The notes beneath the pieces are model-generated. The model made no database searches. It had not been told where the DNA came from and saw nothing but the letters and a program-made list of their open reading frames with translations. The position numbers were made by a program, and so were the translations under genes. Source: Hamiltosporidium tvaerminnensis (taxonomy: Eukaryota > Microsporidia > Dubosqiidae). From it: a DNA stretch of 64,000 nucleotides. The stretch is taken from positions 406,501 through 470,500 of the forward strand of contig JAKIMF020000005.1 in the NCBI GenBank assembly GCA_022605425.2, given 5' to 3'. Below are positions 45,580 to 57,200 of the stretch, in pieces (the stretch's first letter is position 1; each line of letters opens with the position of its first letter).

Positions 45580-46300
45580 TTAGGCGAGTGTAAAAAGCTT
45601 CATTAAAAACTATCTCCTGCAAAAAAAATATCTAAACTGCTGGTTAAAATATTGCTTTTGTTTTAGGTGGGACGAAAACTACACCAAATTTTCGATTTTT
45701 CACGGGAATGCGTATAACACGAGGAAGGTCTAAATAAAGAGTAAAAATTTTTTAGGGTCTTTGTTTGTAGTATAAATAACTAGATTGGAGACCACAGCCG
45801 AAATTGTATCTAGTTGTATGTGAAAGCATGAAAAATTATCTTGACTCACTCGTCTTAGACAGTTTAGCGCTTCGATGATACAAAAAAGTTACTTTTAAAT
45901 AACCAAGGCACCGAGAAGCAGGTTATCCCCCCTTAAGACATTTAAATGCCTAATTTGAAGCAAATAAGTTTAAGATATGTCTTAATATGAAATATGTTCG
46001 GCTCACAAATGTAAAGTAAGTAAGATATTACTGGTTTTAGGGAAATTACAAGGTTTATTTCGACCTAAAATTACGCTCGTAGCAACAAAAATGTGCGAAA
46101 AACGATCTCGATACGATCATTAAATAGTCCTACATATATTTTTAGAGGAAAATTTTTGAAATATTGGTATATCAAAGAAGACTGATGGAATGCTGGGGAG
46201 GCTGTGATTTTTTTTAAATCTAGAACTGCGTTAATGTCTTTAAAACAATATAAAATACCCAAAAAAATTGTATATTTATTAGATGATAACTTTTCTACTT
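45580..46300 (+). mobile_element. Family U element, decayed
   Basis: Plus-strand blocks in order: TTAAAAACTATCTCCTGC, TAACTAGATTGGAGACCACAG, GTGAAAGCATG, TTGACTCACTCGTCTTAGAC, GAAGCAGGTTATCCCCC, GATATGTCTTAATATG, GTAAAGTAAGTAAGA, AATGCTGGGGAGGC and TCTAGAACTGCGTTAATGTC. Minus-strand frame 46071-46307 is a shadow. Confidence 0.7.
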
Positions 46301-46479
46301 TATACATATTTCAAGATCTGAAAAAGTTTAATGTACCGAATAATCAATACAATGATGATAAATCTTTAACGAATAAATTCTAATATAAAGCTTATTTTAT
46401 AAAACCATAATACTACTGGTGTAACAAATTTTAATTTATACATTAGGAACCATTGATAATATAAAGGTTAAAATTTGTA

Positions 46480-48375
46480 CGTAATATTAAAAAGTAATAA
46501 TTGTAGTATTTTATATTGACTCCCCCTGCTGAATTTTACCCTGGCAAAAAGAAAAATCCAGAAGATCATCACACCTGCTAAATCGGATGAGATGGCAAAA
46601 TTATTCGTATTATAGTTTTTTTGGCGGGAAACGCTTAAAGGTGGGAAAATAATTATTTTGGGATAAATAAAAGAATTTTAATAAACGAGACCTCTCTAAA
46701 GCGAAAAAAAATTTAAAGAAATTAAAAAAAAGTCAAAAAAATTAGAAAAATACTAAAACTAATTTAAAAAAATAAAAATGAAATTATAAAAAATTAAAAA
46801 AATAAAATACAGAAAAATTATCACAGAATAAAAAAAATGAGAAAAATTTGATTTTTAAAGTGGTTTTATTTTGAGTGTTTTTTATATGCTTATTTTCTCA
46901 CAGGTTTCTTTTACTTTTCCTTTATATATGACACACTTTTGTAGTTTAATCTAAAAATATAAAGATTTAAAAATTTGAAAATACAAAGGAAATAAGACTT
47001 AAGTTACATATGACCCTTTAAATTAAAGGGTTTATAAAATATATTTTTTTAGGGTTTTTTTAAATTTTTAAATCTTATTTATCCTATTATATAAGGAAAA
47101 GCATTTAAGAACAAGAGGGAGACAAAATAATATAACAAAAAAAATATGTGGATATTAGTAATAAATTCTTCCAAAACCGAACATATAGAATATTAAAATC
47201 AAGTGAAATAGTGGAAATTTTTAAATTTATATTTTAAATACGAAAACATTGGGGTAAGTCCTTGAAGATGGCATTTTAGTATAGCTTTTTTATTTTTGAC
47301 AGGGAGATAGAATAAAATACGATAATAATTAAAGAATTTGTTTTTGAATTTGCACAATAAAATATTTTTGGATTAGTAAATTAAACCAGAAGAAAGAAAT
47401 TATGATAAGTTTAAAGTTTTGTAAAAATTATTGTCAAAATATTTGTATTTTTTACAATTTAATGAGACTAAAATACTATTGCAGCAGTATTATTTTTTTA
47501 CAGCAAGTTTGCGAAATAACTCAACTCTGCTTCCTTTTTATTGTAAATGTGTAGTTTATAATATATTTCTACAAATTTTTCTGATTGGATCGATATTATT
47601 GGCCTATTTATTTTAACAATAAAATTCGATTTTAATTTATTTTTTATTTTTTAAAACCCAATTTACCCTATATATCTGCAATTTCCTTATTCGCATAAAT
47701 TAAACCACTGTAAAACATTTTTTTTAAAAAAAATCAAATATAAAGTATTTTAGATTTAGTTCGGTGATGTATAAAGTGCCTTGTTTCGTTATAAATGAAA
47801 CCAGGTACATTATAGGCACCCTTTTATCTTCGGTTTTTATATCAGTGTAAAGACTAGAGTAGATAAGGCATTTATAATTAATAATAGGAGTTATAAACTT
47901 TGGTGTTTTACTTAAAAAAAGTACATGGTGCAATCTAAATAATTCTAGCACAGAACTAATCCGTGAAAATTCAAAAATACAAACGAATCGAATTTAATTT
48001 TCTAAGATGTGTTTAAAAAATAGTTTCGAGCTGTTTCCGGCAATGACTTTCGCAAGTTTTCTATTATTGTTGCTATTTATAAAAGATACTAGTGTTTAAA
48101 TAATTACAATCAAAAATATATTTTTAGCATTATTAAAACCATCTATAAAACACAATCTAATATTATTTTACTAGAAAATATTGATTTTTGGCATATCAGT
48201 AATTTCAGATTTATTTCTTATTCGGATTTACATTTCCTATTTTCATTTCATTGAATATATTTTTAAATAATTTTTATTCTATATTTTGGTTGTAAATTAT
48301 ATTTTGAGCCTTTAACCATCGATTTTGCACAATAATTTGGGTATTTATTTTTTTATAACTTCTATTTATTGGTTT
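46480..48375 (-). repeat. Duplicon B, old inverted copy of duplicon A/C non-coding parts
   Basis: On the minus strand, 48375-47640 follows 58868-59660 of copy C, and 47640-46480 follows decayed versions of about 40080-40260 and then 41270-42090 of copy A (for example CCTGGCAAAAAG and CTAAATCGGATG on the plus strand here against CTGGCCAAAAG and CTAAATCGGATG in the reverse of A). The 40.6-41.2 kb segment is missing. B is much more diverged than A is from C. B and A face each other around 42.1-46.5 kb, so they could pair as an inverted repeat. Confidence 0.75.
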
Positions 48376-48383
48376 AATTTATT

Positions 48384-48475
48384 TAATAAAATTCTGGGTT
48401 AAAACATTTTTACCATTTTTTACAAGTTTTTTTCTACCTCTTTAACCACTTCTGTCTCTTCTTCAAATCCTTTTT
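48384..48475 (-). mobile_element. Family L retrotransposon, short 3' fragment
   Basis: The minus strand reads GAAGAAGAGACAGAAGTGG, TTAAAGAGGTAGAAAAAAAC and AACCCAGAATTTTATTAAAT, matching 52955-53040 of the long copy. It is a severely 5'-truncated insertion. Copy C (58850-58880) appears to preserve the site without it. Confidence 0.8.
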
Positions 48476-48514
48476 TTGGTTTATATATATATATTTATAT
48501 TATAATATAAAAAA

Positions 48515-49238
48515 GTGGAGGGAGGATAACCACATAAAAAACTTTCTGCTTGGCAATGAGTGTGTGAAACTGGTGTGAGATCATTGTTTGGATTTTTGGT
48601 GGGAATAAAACCACACTACATCTTTGGTTGTTCCTTGGGAGTTGTTATGAGGAGGGGAGGTCTAAGAGATGGAGAAACTTTTCTACAAATTTATTTGTAG
48701 TATTTTATGTAACCAGATTGCAGACCGCAGCTTAACATGTAGGTAATTGCCATGTAAAAGCATGGGAACCTAGCCTTGCTCACTCGGGTTAGAAGACTTA
48801 GCGCCTGGGAGATATAAAACAAAAAACCATTTAAAGCCAGGAAATCTAAGTAGCAGGTTATACCTGTTGGTATGACATTGCACTGTTTAGGTGGACCCCA
48901 TGTAATTCTCTGAAATATATCTTAGCTAGAAGTTTATTGGGTTCAGAAAGTGTAGAGTAAGTGGGAATGCTGCATAGTCTTGGGGGAGCCCAGGGGGGCT
49001 TCGGCCTTCGATCACACTCCATGCAACGGACATTAACGAACTCCGGGCAACTGCCTCGCCTAGTAATTAGGTTCTACACACCTGGTAGATGAAAGGCTTT
49101 GGGACGTAGGTATCGCAGGGGTTACCGATGGAGTGTTGGGGTAGCAGTTATTTATGTTAAACCTAGAACTGCGTTAATGTCATGAAAACAAATATAACAC
49201 TTGCCACTGTTTTAAAAAAGATGTGATACTTTTAAATA
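48515..49238 (+). mobile_element. Family U element, well preserved
   Basis: A 724-bp copy with all family blocks, including GGGGGGCTTCGGCCTTCG (a C(TTCG)G hairpin), AGCAGGTTATACCTG and GCAGTTATTTATGTTAAACC/AACTGC. Flanks TATAATATAAAAAA (48501-48514) and AAGTATATAAAAAA (49239-49252) share 11 of 14 positions. It sits immediately before the long L copy, but flanking repeats on both of its sides indicate an independent insertion rather than the L 5' leader. Confidence 0.8.
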
Positions 49239-49253
49239 AAGTATATAAAAAAT

Positions 49254-52200
49254 TGGTAGAAAGAAAAATTTAGCAGCGAAACATTTAAAAAAATAAAATA
49301 AAGGCCGCAAACGACGCCGATAAGGTGAATAAAAGTAATATTGGCATACAAAAATTTGAGCTACACCCACCGGCTATTTCCCTACTTTCCTCCTTCTACA
49401 CAAAAAACACACATCCATCACCAAGCCAAACATGCAGTAAAATGCAAAATAGTAAGCTCTGCTCCTTATTTTTGCCTAATAATCCACTTCCCTTTTCGGT
49501 TGAAGTCTCTTCTTGCGAGCCATGGTACGACATGACAAACCCCATTACTCTAGCTATTCCAGAAGGTAACAGGCTAATGGCATTGCGGACGATATTCGAT
49601 TCCGCAACAGCCGACCCGAAGAGATGGCCTCGAATTGTTTTTTTGTAGTACAGACAAGGTTTGAAAGAATGACAGGAAATGGCTAGACAGAGCTTCACAT
49701 GTACTATGATAAGAAATTCGGCTAAACTGAAACTTTTGAAGTGTTTAAAAAATTGGCACAAAGTGAGATGGGAAAGGAATTAAAAACAGAAGAGAAGGGA
49801 GAGCGACGTAGAATCGCCACTTGTCTCACTAAGCCATGCACCTTGACTGACACCACGGAGTACATAAACCTGAGAGATAAATTCTTGAGTAAAATCAAAG
49901 AAATCTCGGAGAACGAAATTGAAAAGTGGTGGTCCGAACTAGAAAACATCCGAATGAATTGGTTGACAGTAAAGTTTTAGACCTTATTAATCGAATTATC
50001 GGTGAGTATGCTGATTCTTGTGTGCCGATGACGATAACTGCAGTGGCACGAATAATCCAGGCAGCCCAGGTATGCTATGACGAGGCAACAAGCAAAGAAA
50101 AGCCTAGATCCGCTTGGAAGGAAAACATAGAAAGTAAAATTTCTAAGTTAGTACTCTTCAAAGATCTTCTCGAGAAGGCCCGTAAGCAGGAAAAGCTCTC
50201 CACTTCGGAAACGAAGAGCCTTAAGAAAATCATGCGAGTGTTTAATTTAAACTTTAGCAGCGTAACTGATCTTTCTGAGGCTTTAGTTAAAAAGAATGAG
50301 TCTTTGAAGTTTACGAGAAAAAATTACGATGCATGAAAGTGGGAAGCAATTCCGAAAAGAGAATCGTATGTTTGAGCTTTTCCGAGGTCGATTTTATCGT
50401 GGGTTACTTGAGCGTTACGAATCCGAGCATGTGGTCAGTCGTGATGAAATTGTGAGTTTTTGGTCTACAGTGCGAAACAAAAATGATGACACAGTCACGT
50501 ATAATGATTATTTGATCTAATTTGTATCAGATAATCATCCAACCACGTTTCCTTCATTTGATGAATTTGTAAGTATCATTAATTGGCTTCCCAATTTGAA
50601 AGCTGCTGGAATTGATGGTATTTACAATTTTTTCATAAAGAAACTTACAACTCTTCACAAATATATTTATGATATTGTGAAAGTTATATGTTTAGAAGGA
50701 ACACCTCAAGCTGATTGGTTTTACTGCGGGCTTACGTATTTGATACCGAAAGGAATTCCACGAAGAGGCTCTGACTACAGGCCAATCACTTGTATGTCCA
50801 ACCTCTATAAGTTAACGACAAAGTGTGTAACGAAAGTCGTTCAACTTGAAGTGGAAAGGCGAGGGTTGCTTGCAGAGAACCAATTAGGGGCGGTAAGAGG
50901 TGTGCAGGGAGCGAAAGAGCAGGCTCTACTGAATATTGCTTTCAATAAAGAGTAGGGAAAAAATCTTAAGGCGACATGATTGATGTTAAAAAAGTTTATG
51001 ATTCAATACATCATGCTTATTTAACTCAATGCATTGAAAAATTAAATTACCTGATTGGATCTTGAAATTTATTAAGGTAATTATATCAAAATAGAAAATT
51101 TCTATATCAGCAGGGCCTGAAAAAATCATGAGCAAGAATATTGATAAAAGGATTCTGCAAGGAGATAGTTTGTTACCTTTGTTATTTGTTTTGTGTATGG
51201 ATCCATTAAGCCGAAAGCTCAATGAAAAATACACAAAAGTGACGGTACAAACAGATGCAAAATCCCATTCTACTAATCATCTCTTGTTTATTCATGATCT
51301 AAAGCTTTTGCATAAGACAGTTCTACATTGAATGCTTTGACAGACAGAGCAAAGGAATTTTTAGAGGTGATTTGCCTAGAGATTAACAAAGAGAAGTCAG
51401 CCACAAATAATAAGTGTTGTGAAGATAGTGCTACTCTTCTAGAAGGTTTTAGTGTTTACAAATATTTAGGAATAATAGAAGATAGCGCAGGAATTCCAAC
51501 ACGCAGCTCTTTTGAAGAAGTACGATGCGAACTTATATCAAGAGTTAGAAGACATTGTCACATTAGATTAAATTCAATAATTTTTTCTGCAATCAATCAA
51601 CATGCGATATCTTGAATCAACTATCACATAAGAGTACTTCGACTTGAACCGGCGGACTTCTTTAAGTTAGATGATGCAGTGCGTGTTTTGTTGGTGAAGA
51701 ATAAGATACATCTTCGCTCAGGATGCAAAGCGCGTTTGTATCTTCCTATAACAGAACTTGTAAGTGGCCTACATAGTGTTGAGTTGCGAAGCGAACATAT
51801 GCTTCTGCAACTCTTGGATTGTCTGAAAAAAAGTAAAGAAATATCAACTAGACGAGCAGCAATCTTCAAAGTTGAGAATAAAAATAAAACCCATCTTGCA
51901 CTAATAAAAGGCTTCTTAAAAGTAAAGTACAGGTTGGTAGAAAAAGTCACTAGGAAAAAATTAGAAGATGATCAACTTGCGAAACTATATAACGAAATAG
52001 AAAAACGAAAACTTCATTCAAAGTTATATAATGCAAGAAAAAATGAGCTTGTTAGTGTTAGTGATTCTTCTAGATGGCTAAAGAGAGGGAATATTAGGCC
52101 ACAAAATGAAGCTGTGTTCTGCTATATCCAGGATAAAAATGTATTATGGGGAGCAGATGGTATGTGTCAATATTGCGGGAAGTCTGGTAAGACTGTAGAT

Positions 52201-53048
52201 CATCTAGCAACTCGATGTGAAAAAATGCTAGGTATGACTACACCAGACGAAATAATGAAGTGGTTAGATGCATAAACTTACTTCTCCTAAATAGATATAA
52301 GTTTAAGTCCTCAAAACGAATTAGGAGTCACGCAGTTCAAGAAATTCTTCATAATGAGTATGCAGAGATAAGAGTGGACACCAGAATAAAAACTGATGTT
52401 AAAATTCGGAATAACAGTTCCGACATATTTATTTTAGATAAGAAGAATAAGGTAACACTCATTAAAGTATGAATCACTTCCCAAGATTCACTTCAAAAAG
52501 TTGAAACTATAAAACTTAGGAAGTATGACCTGCTAGCCAATGATTTGGGTCTTATTTATAGGTGTAGTGTTGAGATAATCTATTATGTGATAACCTGGAA
52601 CTGTATTGTGACAAATACCATAAGACATATACTAGAAGACCAAAAATACTAATAAATGCAGAGACATATATACAATCTATAGTGCGCAAGAAGACAGTCG
52701 AAATGATTTCCTTTGATCGACGAAGAGGACTTGAGTCAGAACTAAATGCCGAAGAGAGCTGGGAGAGAGCGTCAATGAGTGTTATTATGAGATCAAAGAT
52801 GCATGAGGAACCAACACCCTCTTATAAAGAAGAGAAGAGAGAGGAAGATGGTGTTAAAATTTTAAAACCAAAAAATAATACACCCTTTATTTCACAAGGA
52901 GAATCCACGATAGAGGAACCGACCAATAACATAAATAAAGAGTCTGATTTGGAAGAAGAGACAAAAGTGGTTAAAGAGGTAGAAGAAAACATAAAAAAAT
53001 TGTAAAAATATTTTAACCCTGAATTTTATTAAATAAATATAGATCGAC
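49254..53048 (+). pseudogene. Family L non-LTR retrotransposon with reverse transcriptase and restriction-like endonuclease, inactive
   Basis: The longest L copy, read across several frames. A poorly conserved 5' part lies at 49325-50336. Reverse transcriptase runs from about 50590 to 51330: KAAGIDGIYNFF, LTYLIPKG, YRPITCMSNLYKL, ENQLGAVRGVQG, then (after a TAG at 50953 and a frameshift) VKKVYDSIHH, LQGDSLLPLLFVLCMDPLS, and FIHDLK at 51287 where FxDD is expected, so a catalytic Asp is lost. A CCHC knuckle, CQYCGKSGKTVDHLATRC, lies at 52165-52218. The endonuclease core IRNNSSDIFILDKKN lies near 52405-52450, followed by LRKYDLLANDLGLIY; PD of the active site reads SD. The layout (RT, then CCHC, then nuclease) matches the R2/R4/NeSL group. 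Stops or shifts occur near 49975, 50336, 50520, 50955, 51331, 51615, 52275 and 52470. Frames on the minus strand are shadows. Confidence 0.88.
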
Positions 53049-53050
53049 AC

Positions 53051-53157
53051 AAAAATTATAAATTTGTTTATTCTTTATCTTTACCTCTCTTAAAATTACC
53101 CAGAAAATAATTTAAATACAAAAAATTTATCTTAGTAAGATTTATGTATTTTGAGAT
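53051..53157 (+). repeat. Right copy of the roughly 108-bp direct repeat
   Basis: Matches 37902-38010, including codons for KIINLFILYLYLS and the stop of the membrane-protein gene. Starts within a few bases of the L 3' end. Confidence 0.8.
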
Positions 53158-56100
53158 GAAGTTTTTTTTGAAAATATTAAAAAATTATTGCTAATAGAAA
53201 ATATATAACATTTAGATTTAATGCGAAAGACTAATTGTGTATTCGTATTTTTTTGATTTTTAATTGTCTAGTATGTAAGTTGCAAAAAGAAGTTGGACAA
53301 ATGGGATTATCAGATATGATATTTGAAACATTCTCTTTATTTTTCTTTAGTCGACAAATGACATTTAATCTTATTTTTCTATAACATATACTTTGTTTTA
53401 TTCAGAAACGAATAAAATACATTCTAATTATTTAAAAAATTTTTCTTTGTACTTCTAATTCTACTGCAAATATTCTTGGAGAGATAAATAGATAATGTAT
53501 AATAAGCTACTTTAATCGATATAATAATTTTTAAATAGCTATTGTTAGTGAATAGGATATTAAATTCCCGGTGAAGTCATACATAAATTATATTCTTGCA
53601 TGAGAATGGAAAAATAAACGTAATTATCAGCTAAAATATACGTTCAAAAAAATATAATGTTAGTTATCCATCAAATTCAATTTATACTAGTATTAAAATA
53701 GAATAGACAAGAATTTTTTGTCGAAATGACTTATAATTAAAAAATAACACACTGATTTAAGAAATAAAGTTATTTTTGCTAAATTTGTTTCTTTCATAGA
53801 AAAAAAGAATAACTTTTTAAAATGACTTTAATTTTAAGTTAAATTACCAGAGATTCATTTTGTTTGGTTTTAAAATATAATAAAGGATATATTTAAGAAC
53901 AAGAATGATTTTTTTATTTAAAATAATGATTTTAAAAAAACTCAAATAATTTACACATTTTTAACTTCATATATATTTTAATGAACTAATCTAAACATAA
54001 AAACAAAATTATTCTGGAAATAATTCCTATTAAAGTTATATTGTATATTATTTTACAAATAATATAATTTGCTCCAAATAAATCACGATAGATACAAAAA
54101 AAATCATTTGTATTACTTGTTCTATAACATATCGGTCTGTCAATATCTAAGTTTGATCTTATATGAACTTCATTTATCTTAATTAAGAGCCAATTTTAAC
54201 GAATGTTTATAGAAGAAATCGTAGAATTTTTTTAACTCTATCAGAAATTTTTTTCGCGTGGCTTGAAACTCTGCGATTTTTATTGAAGTTTACACTTTTC
54301 TGTCAAGAGGATTTTATCATTCGGTCAAAATGACTCGGATATCAGAGCGTGATTCTATCGATATGTATAATAAGCAAGATTTTAATCCATCACTCACAAT
54401 GTTTATTGCTAGAATGTCAGTTCACTCGGTGGATTATTGTGAACTTTTTTATACTACTTAAGCTCTTTAGGTTTTCTACAGAGAGTACCGTTATATTAAT
54501 TTTAACCAATATTCATATTTACTGTCATTTATATGATATACATAAGAACATTCATACGTATAATTTTTATTCGTTTCCTGTCCAAACTCGAGATTTGAAG
54601 TTTTCTTTATTTCAAAGTATGTGTTATACACTGCTTGTGTTCTGTCTTTATTCTCCCGTATCATCTTTGTTATCTTGTGAAAAATATTTTTAAATGAAAG
54701 TATGATATTGTTTCGTGAAATATTTATGTACTAAAATAAGAAATTGATATTTTTTGGTCCATAGAACTCATCTTGTGCTATCCATTTTTTTGTGTTTAAA
54801 AAATAATGTGTTTCTTTAATTCGAGACTAACATTTCTAGCATTTCTTTCAGGATCCTTTAATGTTTACGGTAGTATCTAAGCAATCGTAATAAGCTGCGC
54901 GGTTTCCGTTTCTGTGCTGGGAATCTTTTGTACAGTTTTATCTGTACTATAGCTGCATTGAGCTTGATGTCAAAGGAGGATATAAGAAGGTGCATCTATT
55001 GTCTCAAACAGTAGAATATCTCGAGATTTTTTGCAAGTTTTTAAGTTACCACAATTTTCTAGGTCTTTTTTTAGAATCATTCGAATTAGGCTTACATCGT
55101 TTATCATATTCTGCAATTCGACTAAGGATTCGAAAAAGAATACCCTTTGATTCACCTCTATAGAAATTAAAAACCATAGATTACGGGACAATACATAACA
55201 TTTCTCCAAATAAATTTAAGAAAATCTTTGTTTAATTGCTGTTAAACCTTCGAAAAACACATTTGTTATTCCATATGAGTAATTTTTAAGTTCTAAAAAA
55301 AGGAGTTTTAGTTATATATGTGAAAGCAGATGAATAGAAAAAATGAATGTAATTGCTCACTAATTTGAGCAGACTAATTTGGTTATTTTTTGTGAATTAA
55401 AAAAAGAAATTTATCTGATCTACAGATATTTGCAATATTTCCAGATTTTTGGAATCAGAGAAATAATTTATTTACAAGCGATTTTCTTGGTAGCTACTAT
55501 CTCGACTTAAAAAACTTCAACGAGTTTTTTTTTTATTTATCAATGAGAAAATAATCGCTAAGATTTCACGAGTTAAGGCTTTAAAAGGATATTCGTGTTG
55601 CTATTTAGGCCTGACTTTCGAATTGGAAGTTTGCTTCCCAAACAAGCTGATTGTATTTAACATCCGCTCAAATGGTTAGTCATATACATCTATCTCATTC
55701 AGATAAGTCACCAAATGTTCATTGAATACTTATATAACTACGATTCAAAATTTAAACCCAAAGCCTTTTGATATATACCTACCTTGATTTTTCTCGTTTA
55801 TTTAATTCTATTTTTCTATTTTCATAATTTGTTTCTAGATAAATTTTCTTTGCTAGTCTAACATTCATGGTATGCATTTTATTCTCTAACAAATCCACTT
55901 TTTATTCGCCATCTTCTACAGTAATTTTTTATCCTTTGCTGGTTTGGTGCATAATTTCGATTTTAAGTACCAATTTAAAAGCATTTACCCGTCATAGTCC
56001 TAAAAAAAAGATAATTTTGTCAGTCCTTTCTTGTGTATATTTAGCAAATTTTTCGGAGCATCATTTCTATGCCGTCGAATGTTTTCTAAAATATTCGCAA

Positions 56101-57200
56101 GAACTTAATCAATCCCCGATTTTTCTATCGAAAAGATTCCATAGATTGACTCTTGGTTTTTAACAGTCTAATTTTCAAAATCTAAGGCATTTGAGCCATT
56201 TCGGTTTTTATAATTTCCGGTGATTTTATTAGTCTAGCGTCTGCCATTTTGTACATTTTAAGATATCGTTCACTCGATGTATTGTGTATGAGCTAAAATG
56301 GTATATTTTTTAGTTAACCACAATATTAATTCACAATTTTTAGGTAAAAATATATATTCATGCAGTCTAATATACTATAAACAATCATGATTTAGCTCGG
56401 ATGAAGATTCAATGGCATCGCTTATTCCTTTGAATCTTCAAAGGCTTTTTTCTCGAATTGTTTCATTTTTGTTCATTCATTGCCTACTTAGGCATTTATG
56501 TCACATACTACTGCTTTTTTTTTCTTGTATCTAATCACATGATTTTCGACAAACTAGCAAAGCTATTCTTTTATATTTGCCTTTTTAACTTAAATGCGAG
56601 CATGGCCCTAGAACTGTGAAACCAAAGAGTTCTCCGTCTAATTTTTTCCGTCAAAAATTTAACTTATTCGTTAAAAATTCTTTGCAATGTAAAGTAAATA
56701 TATATTAAAGAAAATATTGTACCAGACATATTCGAAGTGTTTTTTTGCAATACAATTTATCCAACCATTTGTTTAAATACTTCTGTTTTTATAGAGCGAT
56801 TTCTCGCAGTAATCGATTTAAATTTTATATTTTTTTATAATAGCTTGTAAATATCCAGGTTCTAGTCTGGAAGTATGTTCAAATGAAAAATGCCGTCAAG
56901 TTTTCTTTTAAAAGTTATTTCGTCTCTTTTTATTCAGAATCGTTTTCCTTTTTTTCTAATTTGTTCTCCTGTAGCTTTTTTTATGTTTTATAAATCCTTA
57001 ATTTTTTGCACGGTTGGTTTTTCGCCTGAAGCTTCATCCATCTCTTTTCTTATCCAGTTTGAATCAGCTATACCTGGCTTCTTTTTGAATAGATCAAAAA
57101 TTTTAAATTTGAATATTAAATAAAATGAAATACACTTTGGGCATGAGAAATTTACAATCCGAACATGTAAAATCGAATCCTTTTAGGTTGATAATTTGCA
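53158..57200. other. Interval of decayed sequence without an intact gene
   Basis: Less uniformly AT-rich than typical spacers here. Minus frames at 54970-55209 (LWFLISIEVNQR and DLENCGNLKTCKKS) and near 56890-57120 (KKATGEQIRKKGKRF) have coding-like composition, and a minus-strand L relic is possible, but motif matches are weak. Plus frames of 77-114 codons in this stretch show no motif, signal or CCC support. Confidence 0.35.

Noticed and set aside
48515-49238. U as the 5' leader of the L retrotransposon
   Set aside because: U occurs alone at nine other places and this copy has flanking repeats on both sides. Target-primed insertion would leave 3' ends, not solitary 5' leaders.
49396-49949. 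Minus-strand frames of 121 and 75 codons (49396-49761 and 49722-49949)
   Set aside because: They lie antisense to the L element, whose plus-strand frames carry the recognisable motifs.
54349-56163. Plus-strand frames of 114 and 98 codons
   Set aside because: Hydrophobic Leu/Ile/Phe/Ser mix typical of AT-rich antisense sequence, with no promoter motif or recognised domain.
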